Shown here: positions 17,045-24,930 of the stretch, piece by piece
How the letters are laid out: every line of letters starts with the position of its first letter
How positions within the stretch are numbered: position 1 is the first letter of the stretch
Notes under the pieces: generated by a model
The model's input: only the letters and a program-made list of their open reading frames with translations
The model's database searches: none
What the model was told of the DNA's origin: nothing
DNA from: Anaerolineales bacterium UBA5195
GTDB taxonomy: Bacteria; Chloroflexota; Anaerolineae; Anaerolineales; Villigracilaceae
Assembly: GCA_002412925.1 (NCBI GenBank)
Contig: DHVZ01000100.1
Location: 62,001 to 126,000 of the forward strand
DNA: 64,000 nucleotides
Direction: 5' to 3'
Made by a program: the position numbers and the translations under genes

Positions 17045-17266
17045 AAAAGGCGGATGGGCTTTGTTCGCGCCCATCCGCCAAACTTACGATCTTACGGACT
17101 GTTGTATTGCCGGAGAAAGACCTGAGTAAACCACGTTATCGTCGTGGTGGACGTCTGGCATTTTGAAGGTTTGATCGCCAGGGTTAAGGTCACCCGTTCT
17201 TTCCCCTGAAGTGCTTCGGCTCCATATTTTCGATATTGAACCTCCTTCTGTGACCGAAGGGCCACT
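17043..17266 (-). ncRNA. Structured RNA B (paralogue of RNA A)
   Basis: A short minus-strand transcript of about 224 nt. The -10 is TATTAT (17273-17278) and GGATACATT is at the -35 position. Then come a 5' hairpin (GUGGCC/GGUCAC), AAGGAGGT (17240-17247), an 11-codon frame (17190-17225), P1 (17123-17128 with 17190-17195), P2 CTGGC/GCCAG, P3 CCACG/CGTGG with an ACGAUAA loop, and a terminator GGCGGATGGG/CCCATCCGCC with six T (17043-17079). P3 changes from CCAU/AUGG in RNA A while pairing is kept. The two RNAs end in nearly the same terminator. No gene is downstream in sense direction. Confidence 0.62.
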
Positions 17267-17340
17267 AAATTTATAATACACTAACTCAACGGGGGATACA
17301 TTAAAAAAAGCCTAGAAATTGCCTACGCTTTCCCTACGCA

Positions 17341-17649
17341 TCAATTAGTTTGTCTGATCTCATTCTTGAGCTTTTGCAGTTCTCGCTGCGCCCCAAATAA
17401 GATGACCAGACTGAGAATGATGACCGCCACCCGGCTGTAATAACTGGCTGCGACGAGCTTCCATTCCATTTGCGTATTTGTCCAGGCCGGGAGTTCTTTG
17501 GAGGTTTCCGCTGCCAGGTGTTGCAATGCCGACTGGCTAACGTAATCCTGACTGATATCATGGAGGGCGAGAAAATCTGCGACAGCGCAGACAAACAATA
17601 GGCTCGTGAGCAAAAAAGCCGCCTTAACCAGGGCCTCCATCTTTTTCAT
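17341..17649 (-). CDS. Small two-helix membrane protein, unknown function
   Basis: A 102-residue protein with hydrophobic segments at about 7-27 and 70-89, separated by an extracytoplasmic loop, and a charged C-terminal tail (QRELQKLKNEIRQTN). I do not recognise a family. The ATG at 17647-17649 has AAAGGAG 8 nt upstream. An extended -10 (TGCTATAAT, 17715-17723 on the minus strand) precedes it, and a CTGCCAGT/ACTGGCAG hairpin lies in its 5' UTR. RNA B begins 75 bp after its stop. Confidence 0.7.
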   Translation of the reverse strand: MKKMEALVKAAFLLTSLLFVCAVADFLALHDISQDYVSQSALQHLAAETSKELPAWTNTQMEWKLVAASYYSRVAVIILSLVILFGAQRELQKLKNEIRQTN

Positions 17650-17819
17650 CGGGTTATCTCCTTTCAAGATCCAGTATTCCCTGCCAGTCTGGTTAACTGG
17701 CAGAGTATATGAAAATTATAGCACCTGCCCATTTGGCTGGTAATCAATCGCAAGCAATTGAGCAAAATGACGTATAATAGGAGTTGTCTGACAACTTTCT
17801 CCCACCTGAAGGAGTTTCT

Positions 17820-19286
17820 ATGACCACAATCGATCTCACCCTCTATCCTGAGCGCCGTAAACGCGCCATCCAGCGTGCCCGTGAGCGCAATATCATCATC
17901 CCCACCTACGCCCAAATGAAAGACCCGGCCAAGATTCCCGCCAAAGTAAAGGAAGAACTGGCTAAAATCGGGCTGTGGGATCTTCACCCGCGCAACCTAT
18001 TCCGCATCAACTGGCATAATGCGCCAAAATCGTCGGGCGGCGGATTTGGCAACGTTAATACCCTGGAACTGCCTCCCGCATTGACGGGTGTCCCTGCCCG
18101 GATCATTGCCATCGTCGGCAAGTGGTTCCCAACCGGCGCGCACAAAGTCGGCGCGGCATTTTCCTGTCTCGTGCCGCGCCTGGTCACCGGGCAGTTCGAT
18201 CCGACCACGCAGAAAGCGGTCTGGCCCTCGACCGGGAATTACTGCCGGGGCGGCGCGTATGACTCGGCGCTGTTGGCCTGCGATTCGATCGCGATCCTGC
18301 CCGAGGGGATGTCGAAAGAACGTTTCGAGTGGCTCTCTAAAGTTGCCGGGGAAACCATCAAAACGCCGGGCAGCGAATCCAACGTTAAAGAGATTTTCGA
18401 CAAGTGCTGGGAACTGCGAAAATCGGGCCAGGATTTGATGATTTTCAACCAGTTCGATGAATTTCCCAATTACCTGTGGCATTATGAAGTCACCGGGCAC
18501 GCCATCGAAGAAGCCTACAAGCGCGTTGCGAAACCGGGCGACGAGTTCCGCGGGATTACCTCGGCCACCGGCTCAGCCGGGACAATTGCCAGCGGCGATT
18601 ACCTAAAACAGGTCTTCCCGGCCAGCAAAATTGCGGCCAGCGAAGCCTTACAGTGCCCAACCCTGCTTGAAAACGGTTTTGGCGCGCACCGCATTGAAGG
18701 GATTGGCGATAAGCACGTCCCGTGGATCCACAACGTCAGGAACACCGACCTGGTGGTGGCGATTGACGATAACGCCGTGGTCAACGTGGCGCGCCTGTTC
18801 AACGAAGAGGATGGACGCGCTTACCTAGTCGAGAAGGGTGTTCCCGAAGCACTGGTGGCGCAGCTCGATCTGCTAGGCTTCTCAGGCATTTCCAATGTGC
18901 TGACCGCGATCAAGATGGCCAAATACTACGAAATGGGTGAGCATGATGTGATCTTTACAATTGCCACCGACTCAATGGAACTCTACCAGTCGCGCATCCA
19001 CGAGATGCGCGAGGAAATGGGCGCATACGGTCCGCGCGAGGCTGCCGCCGATTATGCCCGCTGGTTGATGCAGGAATCGACCGATAACATGCTTGAACTG
19101 CGCCACCCAGACCGCCGCCGCGTCCACAACCTGAAGTATTTCACCTGGGTCGAGCAACAGGGCAAAACCTATGCCGAAATCCTGGATATGTGGAGCCAGC
19201 CTGATTACTGGACCAGCGTTCAGAAGCAGGCGGATGAAATCGATGAATTGATCGTGGAATTCAACCAGGAAGTGGGTTTGGCCTGA
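17820..19286 (+). CDS. PLP-dependent cysteine-synthase-like enzyme
   Basis: A fold-type II PLP enzyme of 488 residues, related to cysteine synthase and tryptophan synthase beta but longer. The PLP-lysine region is PTGAHKVGAAFS near residue 107, and the phosphate-binding loop is probably TSATGSAGTIASG near 250. No CBS or ACT domain is visible. The reaction is unknown; a beta-replacement or lyase on an amino acid is likely from the fold. Start at 17820 with AAGGAG 7 nt upstream. A TATAAT at 17773-17778 may be its -10. A strong terminator follows. Confidence 0.82.
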   Translation: MTTIDLTLYPERRKRAIQRARERNIIIPTYAQMKDPAKIPAKVKEELAKIGLWDLHPRNLFRINWHNAPKSSGGGFGNVNTLELPPALTGVPARIIAIVGKWFPTGAHKVGAAFSCLVPRLVTGQFDPTTQKAVWPSTGNYCRGGAYDSALLACDSIAILPEGMSKERFEWLSKVAGETIKTPGSESNVKEIFDKCWELRKSGQDLMIFNQFDEFPNYLWHYEVTGHAIEEAYKRVAKPGDEFRGITSATGSAGTIASGDYLKQVFPASKIAASEALQCPTLLENGFGAHRIEGIGDKHVPWIHNVRNTDLVVAIDDNAVVNVARLFNEEDGRAYLVEKGVPEALVAQLDLLGFSGISNVLTAIKMAKYYEMGEHDVIFTIATDSMELYQSRIHEMREEMGAYGPREAAADYARWLMQESTDNMLELRHPDRRRVHNLKYFTWVEQQGKTYAEILDMWSQPDYWTSVQKQADEIDELIVEFNQEVGLA

Positions 19287-19313
19287 CGGTTCCTTTCAAC
19301 CCCTAGCCTGCCC

Positions 19314-19349
19314 CCGGTGCCAGATGAAACGTCTGGCACCGGTTTTTTT
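19314..19349 (+). terminator. Intrinsic terminator
   Basis: CCGGTGCCAGA pairs with TCTGGCACCGG around a 7-nt loop and is followed by seven T. It ends the transcript of the PLP enzyme 25 bp after its stop. Confidence 0.92.
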
Positions 19350-19540
19350 ATGCTGGCCCGGCAATGTTCACCCAGAATGCCGCGGTCACAAATCGCTTTT
19401 TCCTGCTTTTCACTGCGGGACACCTGTAAATTTTGCGCAAATCCCGATGATCTTTACCGCAGAGATTGCCAAGAGCGCGGAGATTTAAAACAAGTAAAAT
19501 TAGGACGCTGAAGATCACCAACTCATTCCAGGAGGAACGT

Positions 19541-20320
19541 ATGCCAGGCAAACTTGACGGGAAAGTGGCGTTGATCACCGGCGCGACAAGCGGCATCGGG
19601 AAGGCGACGGCGCTCTTATTCGCCGCTGAAGGCGCGGCGGTGGTCTTTAGCGGGCGGCGCGTGGCACTGGGGAAAGCCGTCGAAGCGGAATTAAGGCAGC
19701 GGGGGGCGCAGGTTTTATTCGTCGAAACCGATCACACCCAGAGCGCGGACTGCGCCCGTTTGGTGGCCTCCGCCCTGGGGGCTTTTGGAAAAATCGACAT
19801 TTTGTTCAACAACGCCGGGATCGTCACCAAAGGGACAGCGGAAACGACAACTGAGGCAGATTGGGCCCAGACGCTGGCCGTGAACGTGACGGCGGTCTGG
19901 CGGATGTGCAAGCTGGTGATCCCCGAGCTGCGCAAGAACGGCGGGGGCGCAATCGTCAATAACGCCTCGGACTGGGCGGTGGTGGGTGGGAAGGGTGCGC
20001 TGCCGTATGCAGCCAGCAAGGGCGCGGTGGCGCAGATGACCAAATCGATGGCGCTCGACCATGCGCATGAAAACATCCGCGTCAACGCGGTTTGCCCGGG
20101 CGACACCCTGGTGGACCGCTGGCTCGAAAAGGGTTATTTCGAGCATTCCGACCCGGTCACACTGGAGGAAGCGATGACAGAATCGGCAGCGTACCTGCCG
20201 CTGGGGCGTTTTGGCCTGCCGGAGGAGATCGCGCGCGCGGCGCTCTTCCTGGCCTCGGACGATTCATCGTTTGTGACCGGCCATTTGCTGCTGGTCGATG
20301 GGGGCAATACGGCGCAGTGA
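19541..20320 (+). CDS. SDR family oxidoreductase
   Basis: A classical short-chain dehydrogenase of 259 residues. The cofactor motif TGATSGIG is at 13-20, NNAG at 90-93, and the catalytic Ser143, Tyr156 and Lys160 are in ASDWAVV and YAASK. The C-terminus (FVTGHLLLVDGG) is typical of 3-oxoacyl-ACP reductase/glucose dehydrogenase relatives. The substrate is unknown. The ATG at 19541 has AGGAGG 6 nt upstream; a longer frame would add 25 residues without the fold. It stands alone after a terminator. Confidence 0.88.
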   Translation: MPGKLDGKVALITGATSGIGKATALLFAAEGAAVVFSGRRVALGKAVEAELRQRGAQVLFVETDHTQSADCARLVASALGAFGKIDILFNNAGIVTKGTAETTTEADWAQTLAVNVTAVWRMCKLVIPELRKNGGGAIVNNASDWAVVGGKGALPYAASKGAVAQMTKSMALDHAHENIRVNAVCPGDTLVDRWLEKGYFEHSDPVTLEEAMTESAAYLPLGRFGLPEEIARAALFLASDDSSFVTGHLLLVDGGNTAQ

Positions 20321-20538
20321 GAGCATGGCTATGCTTGTGTTTTTTCTCACTTGGCGTATACTATTTTAAGTTGTGGGCAAAAAGTTTTCCGGCTGTCAAA
20401 ACCACCCGCGCTGACGGGAGATGAAACCGTTCAAGGCTTGAATGCCTGCCGCCTTTCAACCCAGGAAAGGTCATCGGGCAGGTTACCGGCCGCCTCAAAA
20501 ATCATCTTCGCTCAAAGGTACCGCGACTGAGGTCTTAA

Positions 20539-21105
20539 ATGAGCACAACCGAACTATCTGCTGAATTGTTGATCACCGGTACCGGTGTGGCGCTCTGGAT
20601 GGCGTTCTTAACAGCAGCCATCTTTGGGCTTTCCTTCCAAGAAATCGTAACCAACACCAATGTGTTTACCTTGGTTCCGATTGTCGGCCTGGTTTACGTT
20701 TTGGGAATTATTGTCGACCGCCTGGGATACGGTCTGTTTTCCAACCCAGAGGCGCGCATCCTAAAAGGAATGCTAAAACCGGACTCGACGCCTTCGCTGA
20801 ATGAGATGGAAAAATTCGTTCTGACAAATTCAGAAAAGCTTGGTCTGCAAGTCAGCTATAACCGGAGCCGGCTGCGCATTTGTCGTTCCTGGTGCATAAA
20901 CTTCTTTCTCATCGGGGTGACCACCGGAATATGGGCTTACAGCTCAAACCTGAAGGCCCCTTTCTTTTTGCCGTTGCTAAGTCTATTCCTGACAGCCGCT
21001 GCCTTCCAAACCTGGCGCAAGCTGGTCAAGGACTATTTTATAAGCATCCAAACTTCGTACACCTTTCTGATCGAACAAAAAAGACAAACAACCAAGCACA
21101 GCTAG
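20539..21105 (+). CDS. Polytopic membrane protein, unknown
   Basis: A 188-residue protein with four predicted membrane segments (about 13-30, 42-63, 113-133 and 140-156) and charged cytoplasmic loops. No family is recognised. The start is an ATG with GAGGT upstream. It lies 3 bp before the MazF-like gene, so the two are probably made from one mRNA, an arrangement unlike a usual toxin-antitoxin pair. The 218 bp upstream hold no visible gene. Confidence 0.65.
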   Translation: MSTTELSAELLITGTGVALWMAFLTAAIFGLSFQEIVTNTNVFTLVPIVGLVYVLGIIVDRLGYGLFSNPEARILKGMLKPDSTPSLNEMEKFVLTNSEKLGLQVSYNRSRLRICRSWCINFFLIGVTTGIWAYSSNLKAPFFLPLLSLFLTAAAFQTWRKLVKDYFISIQTSYTFLIEQKRQTTKHS

Positions 21106-21108
21106 CCC

Positions 21109-21495
21109 ATGACAAAAACGGAAATCAACCAAGGCGATCTCTACTGGGTCCATTTGGACGGACCGGATGGGGCGGAACCGGGTTACGCCCACCCGCAGGT
21201 GGTCGTCCAGGAAGATGTCTTCAACCACAGCCGCCTGCAGACCGTGATCGTCTGCGCCTTGACGTCGAACCTGAAGCAAGCCAAAGCGCCCGGGAATGTC
21301 CTCCTGGAAGACGGGGAAGCGAATTTGCCCAGGCAAAGCGTGGTGATCGTTTCGCAGGTCTCCACGGTGGAGAAAGCGCAGTTAGGCGAATATATCGGTT
21401 CGCTCTCCAGGGAGCGAGTCAATCAGATCCTGGCCGGGATGCAATTCTTGCAATTAATGATGGCGAACAGAACCATCCGCGCTGCCGGAAGGTGA
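21109..21495 (+). CDS. MazF/PemK-like toxin-family protein
   Basis: A PemK/MazF-fold protein of 128 residues, usually an mRNA endoribonuclease toxin. The family start INQGDLYWVHLDGPDG, the Q-V-V-V strand PQVVVQEDVFN, TVIVCALTSN and SVVIVSQVSTV are recognisable, and the C-terminal helix REERVNQIL-type region follows. No MazE/AbrB-type antitoxin is encoded on either side; the upstream partner is a membrane protein. Activity is therefore inferred from the fold only. UbiA follows 15 bp downstream. Confidence 0.82.
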   Translation: MTKTEINQGDLYWVHLDGPDGAEPGYAHPQVVVQEDVFNHSRLQTVIVCALTSNLKQAKAPGNVLLEDGEANLPRQSVVIVSQVSTVEKAQLGEYIGSLSRERVNQILAGMQFLQLMMANRTIRAAGR

Positions 21496-21510
21496 AGTCT
21501 TTTTGGGGTG

Positions 21511-22323
21511 ATGGATGAGAGGAAACAGCGCGTCTTGAAAAACAAACTGCTGGGGCTCTGGCGCTTATTCCGTTTTGAACTGCCCTTCACCGCCGGGGTC
21601 TGCGTGGTGCTGGGAGAACTGCTGGCCCTGGGCCAATTCCCCGGCGCGAAAGAAATGCTCCTGGGATTCCTGAGCGTTTTCCTGATCTCGGCGGCGGCCC
21701 TGATCCTGAACGACTATTTCGATCTCGAAACCGACCGGGTCAACGCGCCTGACCGTCCGCTTCCCTCTGGGCTGGTGACGAAGCGGGAGGCGGCTGCCCT
21801 GTCCGGCGCGGTCAGCCTGCTGGGCCTGGGCGCCGCCGCCCTGCTCAGTTGGGCAGCCCTGGTCGTGGCGCTTTTCGTCTGGCTCGTGGGTTTCCTCTAC
21901 AACTGGCGCTTCAAACAGGCCGGGCTGCCCGGCAACCTGATGGTCGCCTTTTCGGTCGGGATGACGTTCATCTTTGGCGGGCTGGCCGTCGACCGGCCTT
22001 TTGAAAAAATCGTCTGGTTTTTTGCGCTCTGGGTCCTGCTGATCGACCTGGGCGAAGAGATTGCGGCAGACGCCATGGACGCCGAAGGTGACCGCCAGGC
22101 AGGGTCCCGTTCCCTGGCCTTGCAGCTGGGCAGCGAAAAGGCCTTGAAAATCAGCGCGGCGATTTTCTGCCTGGTGATTGTGGTGAGCAGTTTGCCGTTT
22201 ATCTGGGGCTGGCTGGAGTGGGTTTACCTGTTTCCCATTTTGCTGACCGACGCAGTCATTCTGTACTCGACCAGTAAATTGTTAGATGCGAGCATCAAGA
22301 ATCGGCGAGTATATCTCCGCTAG
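21511..22323 (+). CDS. UbiA prenyltransferase family protein, amber codon before last helix
   Basis: A polytopic aromatic/isoprenoid prenyltransferase of 270 residues. The two Asp-rich motifs are NDYFDLETDRVNAPDRPLP near 66-84 and DAMDAEGDRQAGSRSL near 190-205, where prenyl diphosphate and Mg bind. Eight helices are seen, but the frame stops at TAG (22321-22323). The next 19 codons in the same frame (to the TGA at 22381) read IYLSGLVTLVMMILIRMVR, a convincing final helix. The gene may be slightly truncated by a recent mutation. GTG 3 nt upstream is an alternative start. Confidence 0.83.
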   Translation: MDERKQRVLKNKLLGLWRLFRFELPFTAGVCVVLGELLALGQFPGAKEMLLGFLSVFLISAAALILNDYFDLETDRVNAPDRPLPSGLVTKREAAALSGAVSLLGLGAAALLSWAALVVALFVWLVGFLYNWRFKQAGLPGNLMVAFSVGMTFIFGGLAVDRPFEKIVWFFALWVLLIDLGEEIAADAMDAEGDRQAGSRSLALQLGSEKALKISAAIFCLVIVVSSLPFIWGWLEWVYLFPILLTDAVILYSTSKLLDASIKNRRVYLR

Positions 22324-22383
22324 ATCTACCTGAGCGGCCTGGTGACGCTTGTCATGATGATCCTGATTCGAATGGTCAGGTGA
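22324..22383 (+). pseudogene. Orphaned last helix of the UbiA gene
   Basis: In-frame continuation after the amber codon: 19 residues of hydrophobic helix ending at TGA. It has no start of its own. Its good fit as the missing helix argues that TAG replaced a sense codon. Confidence 0.55.
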
Positions 22384-22552
22384 AAGGCGGGTGGCAATTG
22401 AATCTTACCCCGTCAGGCCGAGTCCACTGAACCCTGAGAGCACCCAGAACAGGCCATCGCAGGCGGAGCATCGACGAGACAGATACGCATGGCTCATAAT
22501 GCGCTATTTTATGGGCAACTTTCGAGAAAGCACCCAATTTAAGGAGGGTCAA

Positions 22553-23161
22553 ATGAAGAGCCAAAAATTATCAGGCGGGATGATCATATTGCTATTAGTC
22601 GCAGCGCTATTGTTTGGATGCACGGGAGCGCCTGCGCAACAAGCAGCGACAGAAACACCTGTTCCACCAACCAGCACCTCGACACCCATCCCACCTACCG
22701 CTACTCCTGAACCAACCTTTACACCCCTGCCCACAAACACCAGCGCACCCACTGCCACAGAAATGCCGTGTACAGATCTGGGTTGGTCAGATATTGACGG
22801 TTCGCTTAAATATTTTGTCGCTGAAGTCAGGAACCTGGAGAAGTTGAAAACCTTTAATGCGATCAAGATGAGCGTTGACGCGAATTACATCCAGAATATG
22901 ATTGAGGGAGTCTCCGGAATCCAGGTTGCGACATGCTCACAGGGAGCCAAAGAGCAGGTGATCGCCGGCATGAACGCTTTTCTAACCTATTGCCAGGCCC
23001 TGAGCACACCGCCTCTCAACCAGGCCGCTGTAGGTCAGGCCAAGGCACAACTCGCAAAAGATAAGCTGGTTTTCATCCAGGCCAACAAAGACCTCTCGGC
23101 GCTCGGATTCAAGAGCGGCAACCTGGAGTATCTTGCTAATCACTTCAGCAACCAACCGTAG
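22553..23161 (+). CDS. Lipoprotein with Pro/Thr-rich linker, unknown
   Basis: An exported lipoprotein of 202 residues. The signal peptide ends at lipobox LFGC (Cys23) and is followed by a Pro/Thr-rich linker (about residues 34-72) typical of Chloroflexota surface proteins. The globular remainder (about 75-202) has two Cys pairs' worth of cysteines (CTDLGW, ATCSQG, YCQAL) and no family I recognise. AAGGAGG lies 5 nt before the ATG. A similar lipoprotein follows. Confidence 0.78.
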   Translation: MKSQKLSGGMIILLLVAALLFGCTGAPAQQAATETPVPPTSTSTPIPPTATPEPTFTPLPTNTSAPTATEMPCTDLGWSDIDGSLKYFVAEVRNLEKLKTFNAIKMSVDANYIQNMIEGVSGIQVATCSQGAKEQVIAGMNAFLTYCQALSTPPLNQAAVGQAKAQLAKDKLVFIQANKDLSALGFKSGNLEYLANHFSNQP

Positions 23162-23340
23162 CGAATCGACAGCCAGTCGACGGAAAATCGATTTCGGCAA
23201 ACTCGTAAATCATCATTCGACTCAACTGCCCCCGTTTTCAGGAACTGCCTGGCGTTTCCAAGACCCTCATGGCAAGAAAACGCCTGTCCAAACTTTTCAA
23301 GAACGGCGGGATCAGCTGCCAAACAAAGGAGAAAATTAAA

Positions 23341-23835
23341 ATGAAAAAGTCCATTGGGATCTTATTTGCCCTTGCGCTCCTGTTTACCGCTTGCGCGCCC
23401 TCGCCTGAAACCCTGGCCAAACAGACTGCCGTTGCCGCTACCTCCACGGCGGCGGTGTGGACACCGACCCCCGCTTCCACGCCAACTCCGGCTCCCACGC
23501 CAACCCCTGCGTATCCGGCATATTCTGAAATCGTAAAGACTTATCCGGCGGGGGTTGAGTTGGGCTGCACGAATGCAGAAGTTTCAGAGGTGACCTCTGA
23601 TGGAAAGTGGGTTTTCACCGGGGGTTTGATCTGCCCTGGTAAATCTCAATTAACGGTCGAGGCTGGGGCCAAGTTTACAACCGGGGAGCTCTTTTTTGGC
23701 AAACCATGGAAAACTTACGGGATCAAGATCACGCTCAAAAATCCTGTTACGCTTGAAGGTGTCAACTATCCGGCGGGAACCAAACTAACCGTTGATAAAG
23801 ACCTTAACTGGATTCAGGTCTCAGGCTGGGACTAA
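23341..23835 (+). CDS. Lipoprotein with Pro/Thr-rich linker, unknown
   Basis: An exported lipoprotein of 164 residues with lipobox FTAC (Cys18), an Ala/Thr-rich stretch and a TPTPASTPTPAPTPTP linker (about 38-58). The small C-terminal domain (60-164) is beta-rich with two Cys (ELGCTNAE, GLICPGK) that could form a disulfide. No family recognised. AAGGAG precedes the ATG by 9 nt. It shares architecture but not clear sequence with the upstream lipoprotein. Confidence 0.75.
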   Translation: MKKSIGILFALALLFTACAPSPETLAKQTAVAATSTAAVWTPTPASTPTPAPTPTPAYPAYSEIVKTYPAGVELGCTNAEVSEVTSDGKWVFTGGLICPGKSQLTVEAGAKFTTGELFFGKPWKTYGIKITLKNPVTLEGVNYPAGTKLTVDKDLNWIQVSGWD

Positions 23836-24074
23836 TTACCTGCCACTGATTGGAACATGCCAGAAAACTAACCAACCCTGGCGCTGAACACCGTAGCCCT
23901 GTGTTGCCGCCATCCCGTCATCCCAATAATGATTTCTTCACTCAGGCCTCGCCAACTTTTTCTGGCCTTGGCGCTTTTCATGCTCGCTCCCCTTTATCAA
24001 GGTTCAAGAAGCTCGGTTCTCTCTACCTTACACCTTCTCTGAAATTTTGAACCACCCCTTGAGAAAATTGCCTC
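23836..24074. other. Gene-free spacer before the sugar locus
   Basis: About 240 bp between the lipoprotein gene and the deoR promoter. I see no credible frame on either strand and no strong terminator, only AT-rich stretches towards the promoter. Confidence 0.5.
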
Positions 24075-24140
24075 TTGCAATTCGTCACAAATCATCGTAG
24101 AATATGATTGTTCTTGATTGCTTATGACCGAATATGATTG
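24075..24140 (+). promoter_or_regulatory. deoR-operon promoter with GAATATGATTG repeats
   Basis: TTGCAA (24075-24080), 17-bp spacer, TAGAAT (24098-24103). GAATATGATTG occurs at 24100-24110, over the -10, and again at 24130-24140; a partial TTCTTGATTG lies between. Direct repeats at the promoter suggest self-repression by the DeoR-family product, released by a sugar phosphate. Confidence 0.6.
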
Positions 24141-24146
24141 GATACA

Positions 24147-24926
24147 ATGATTATGCAAACCGACTTGATCAGCAGCACCGAACGTCAAATCCAGCTTCTC
24201 CAGTTTGTCGTCCGGAACCAGCGCATCAGCGTGGCTGAGATTGTAGAGCAGTTCGCCGTCAGTGAAGCGACTGCCCGCCGAGACCTCGAAACCCTGGCCA
24301 ACCAGGGCAAAGTCCAGCGGGTGCATGGCGGGGCAATCGCCCTTCAGTCCACGCCGCCCGAACTCCCCCTGCTGGAGCGCGGGAACGAACAGGAAAACGA
24401 GAAACGCCGCATCGGTCAGGCTGCCGCCGCCCTGGTGAACGCTGGTGAAACCCTTTTCCTCGGTTCCGGCACCACTGTTCTGGAAGTTGCCCGCGCGCTG
24501 CGCGAGATCAAAGGCCTGACGGTTATCACCAATTCCCTGCCGGTGCTGAACACGCTGGTTGGCTGTGAATGTACTGTTGTCTGCCTGGGCGGGATGTTGC
24601 GCCCAAGCGAACTCTCATTCATCGGACACATCACCGAGCAGGCGCTGGCCGAAGTCCGCGCGGATAAAGTCTTCATCGGCACACGCGCCATCAGCCTGGA
24701 AGATGGCCTGACCAATGAATACATGCCCGAGACCCTCACTGACCGCGCCATCCTGCGCGCCGGGCGGGAAGTCATCGTGGTAGCCGACCATAGCAAGTTG
24801 GGACGGACCGCGACTGTCCTGCTTGCACCCATCGAGCGTGTACAAACCATCGTCACCGATCAGGCCGCCCAGCCTGATTTCTTGCAAGCCATCCGTGAAC
24901 GCGGCATTCAAATTGTCGTGGCTTGA
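24147..24926 (+). CDS. DeoR/GlpR family transcriptional regulator
   Basis: A sugar-responsive repressor of 259 residues. The N-terminal DeoR winged helix spans about 8-62 (RQIQLLQFVVRNQRISVAEI ... VSEATARRDLETL). The C-terminal sugar-phosphate sensor (about 75-235) has the family GSGTTVLEVARAL and VTNSLPV-like loops and the KVFIGTRAIS strand. It likely controls the downstream galactosamine/tagatose genes. The start is uncertain: ATG at 24147 or 24153, or TTG at 24138; none has a strong ribosome site. The next gene begins 4 bp after its stop. Confidence 0.88.
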   Translation: MIMQTDLISSTERQIQLLQFVVRNQRISVAEIVEQFAVSEATARRDLETLANQGKVQRVHGGAIALQSTPPELPLLERGNEQENEKRRIGQAAAALVNAGETLFLGSGTTVLEVARALREIKGLTVITNSLPVLNTLVGCECTVVCLGGMLRPSELSFIGHITEQALAEVRADKVFIGTRAISLEDGLTNEYMPETLTDRAILRAGREVIVVADHSKLGRTATVLLAPIERVQTIVTDQAAQPDFLQAIRERGIQIVVA

Positions 24927-24930
24927 GACA

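Noticed and set aside
17084..17281. A 65-codon minus-strand frame over RNA B
   Set aside because: Its start codon lies inside the -10 region, upstream of the predicted transcription start; it is not conserved in RNA A.
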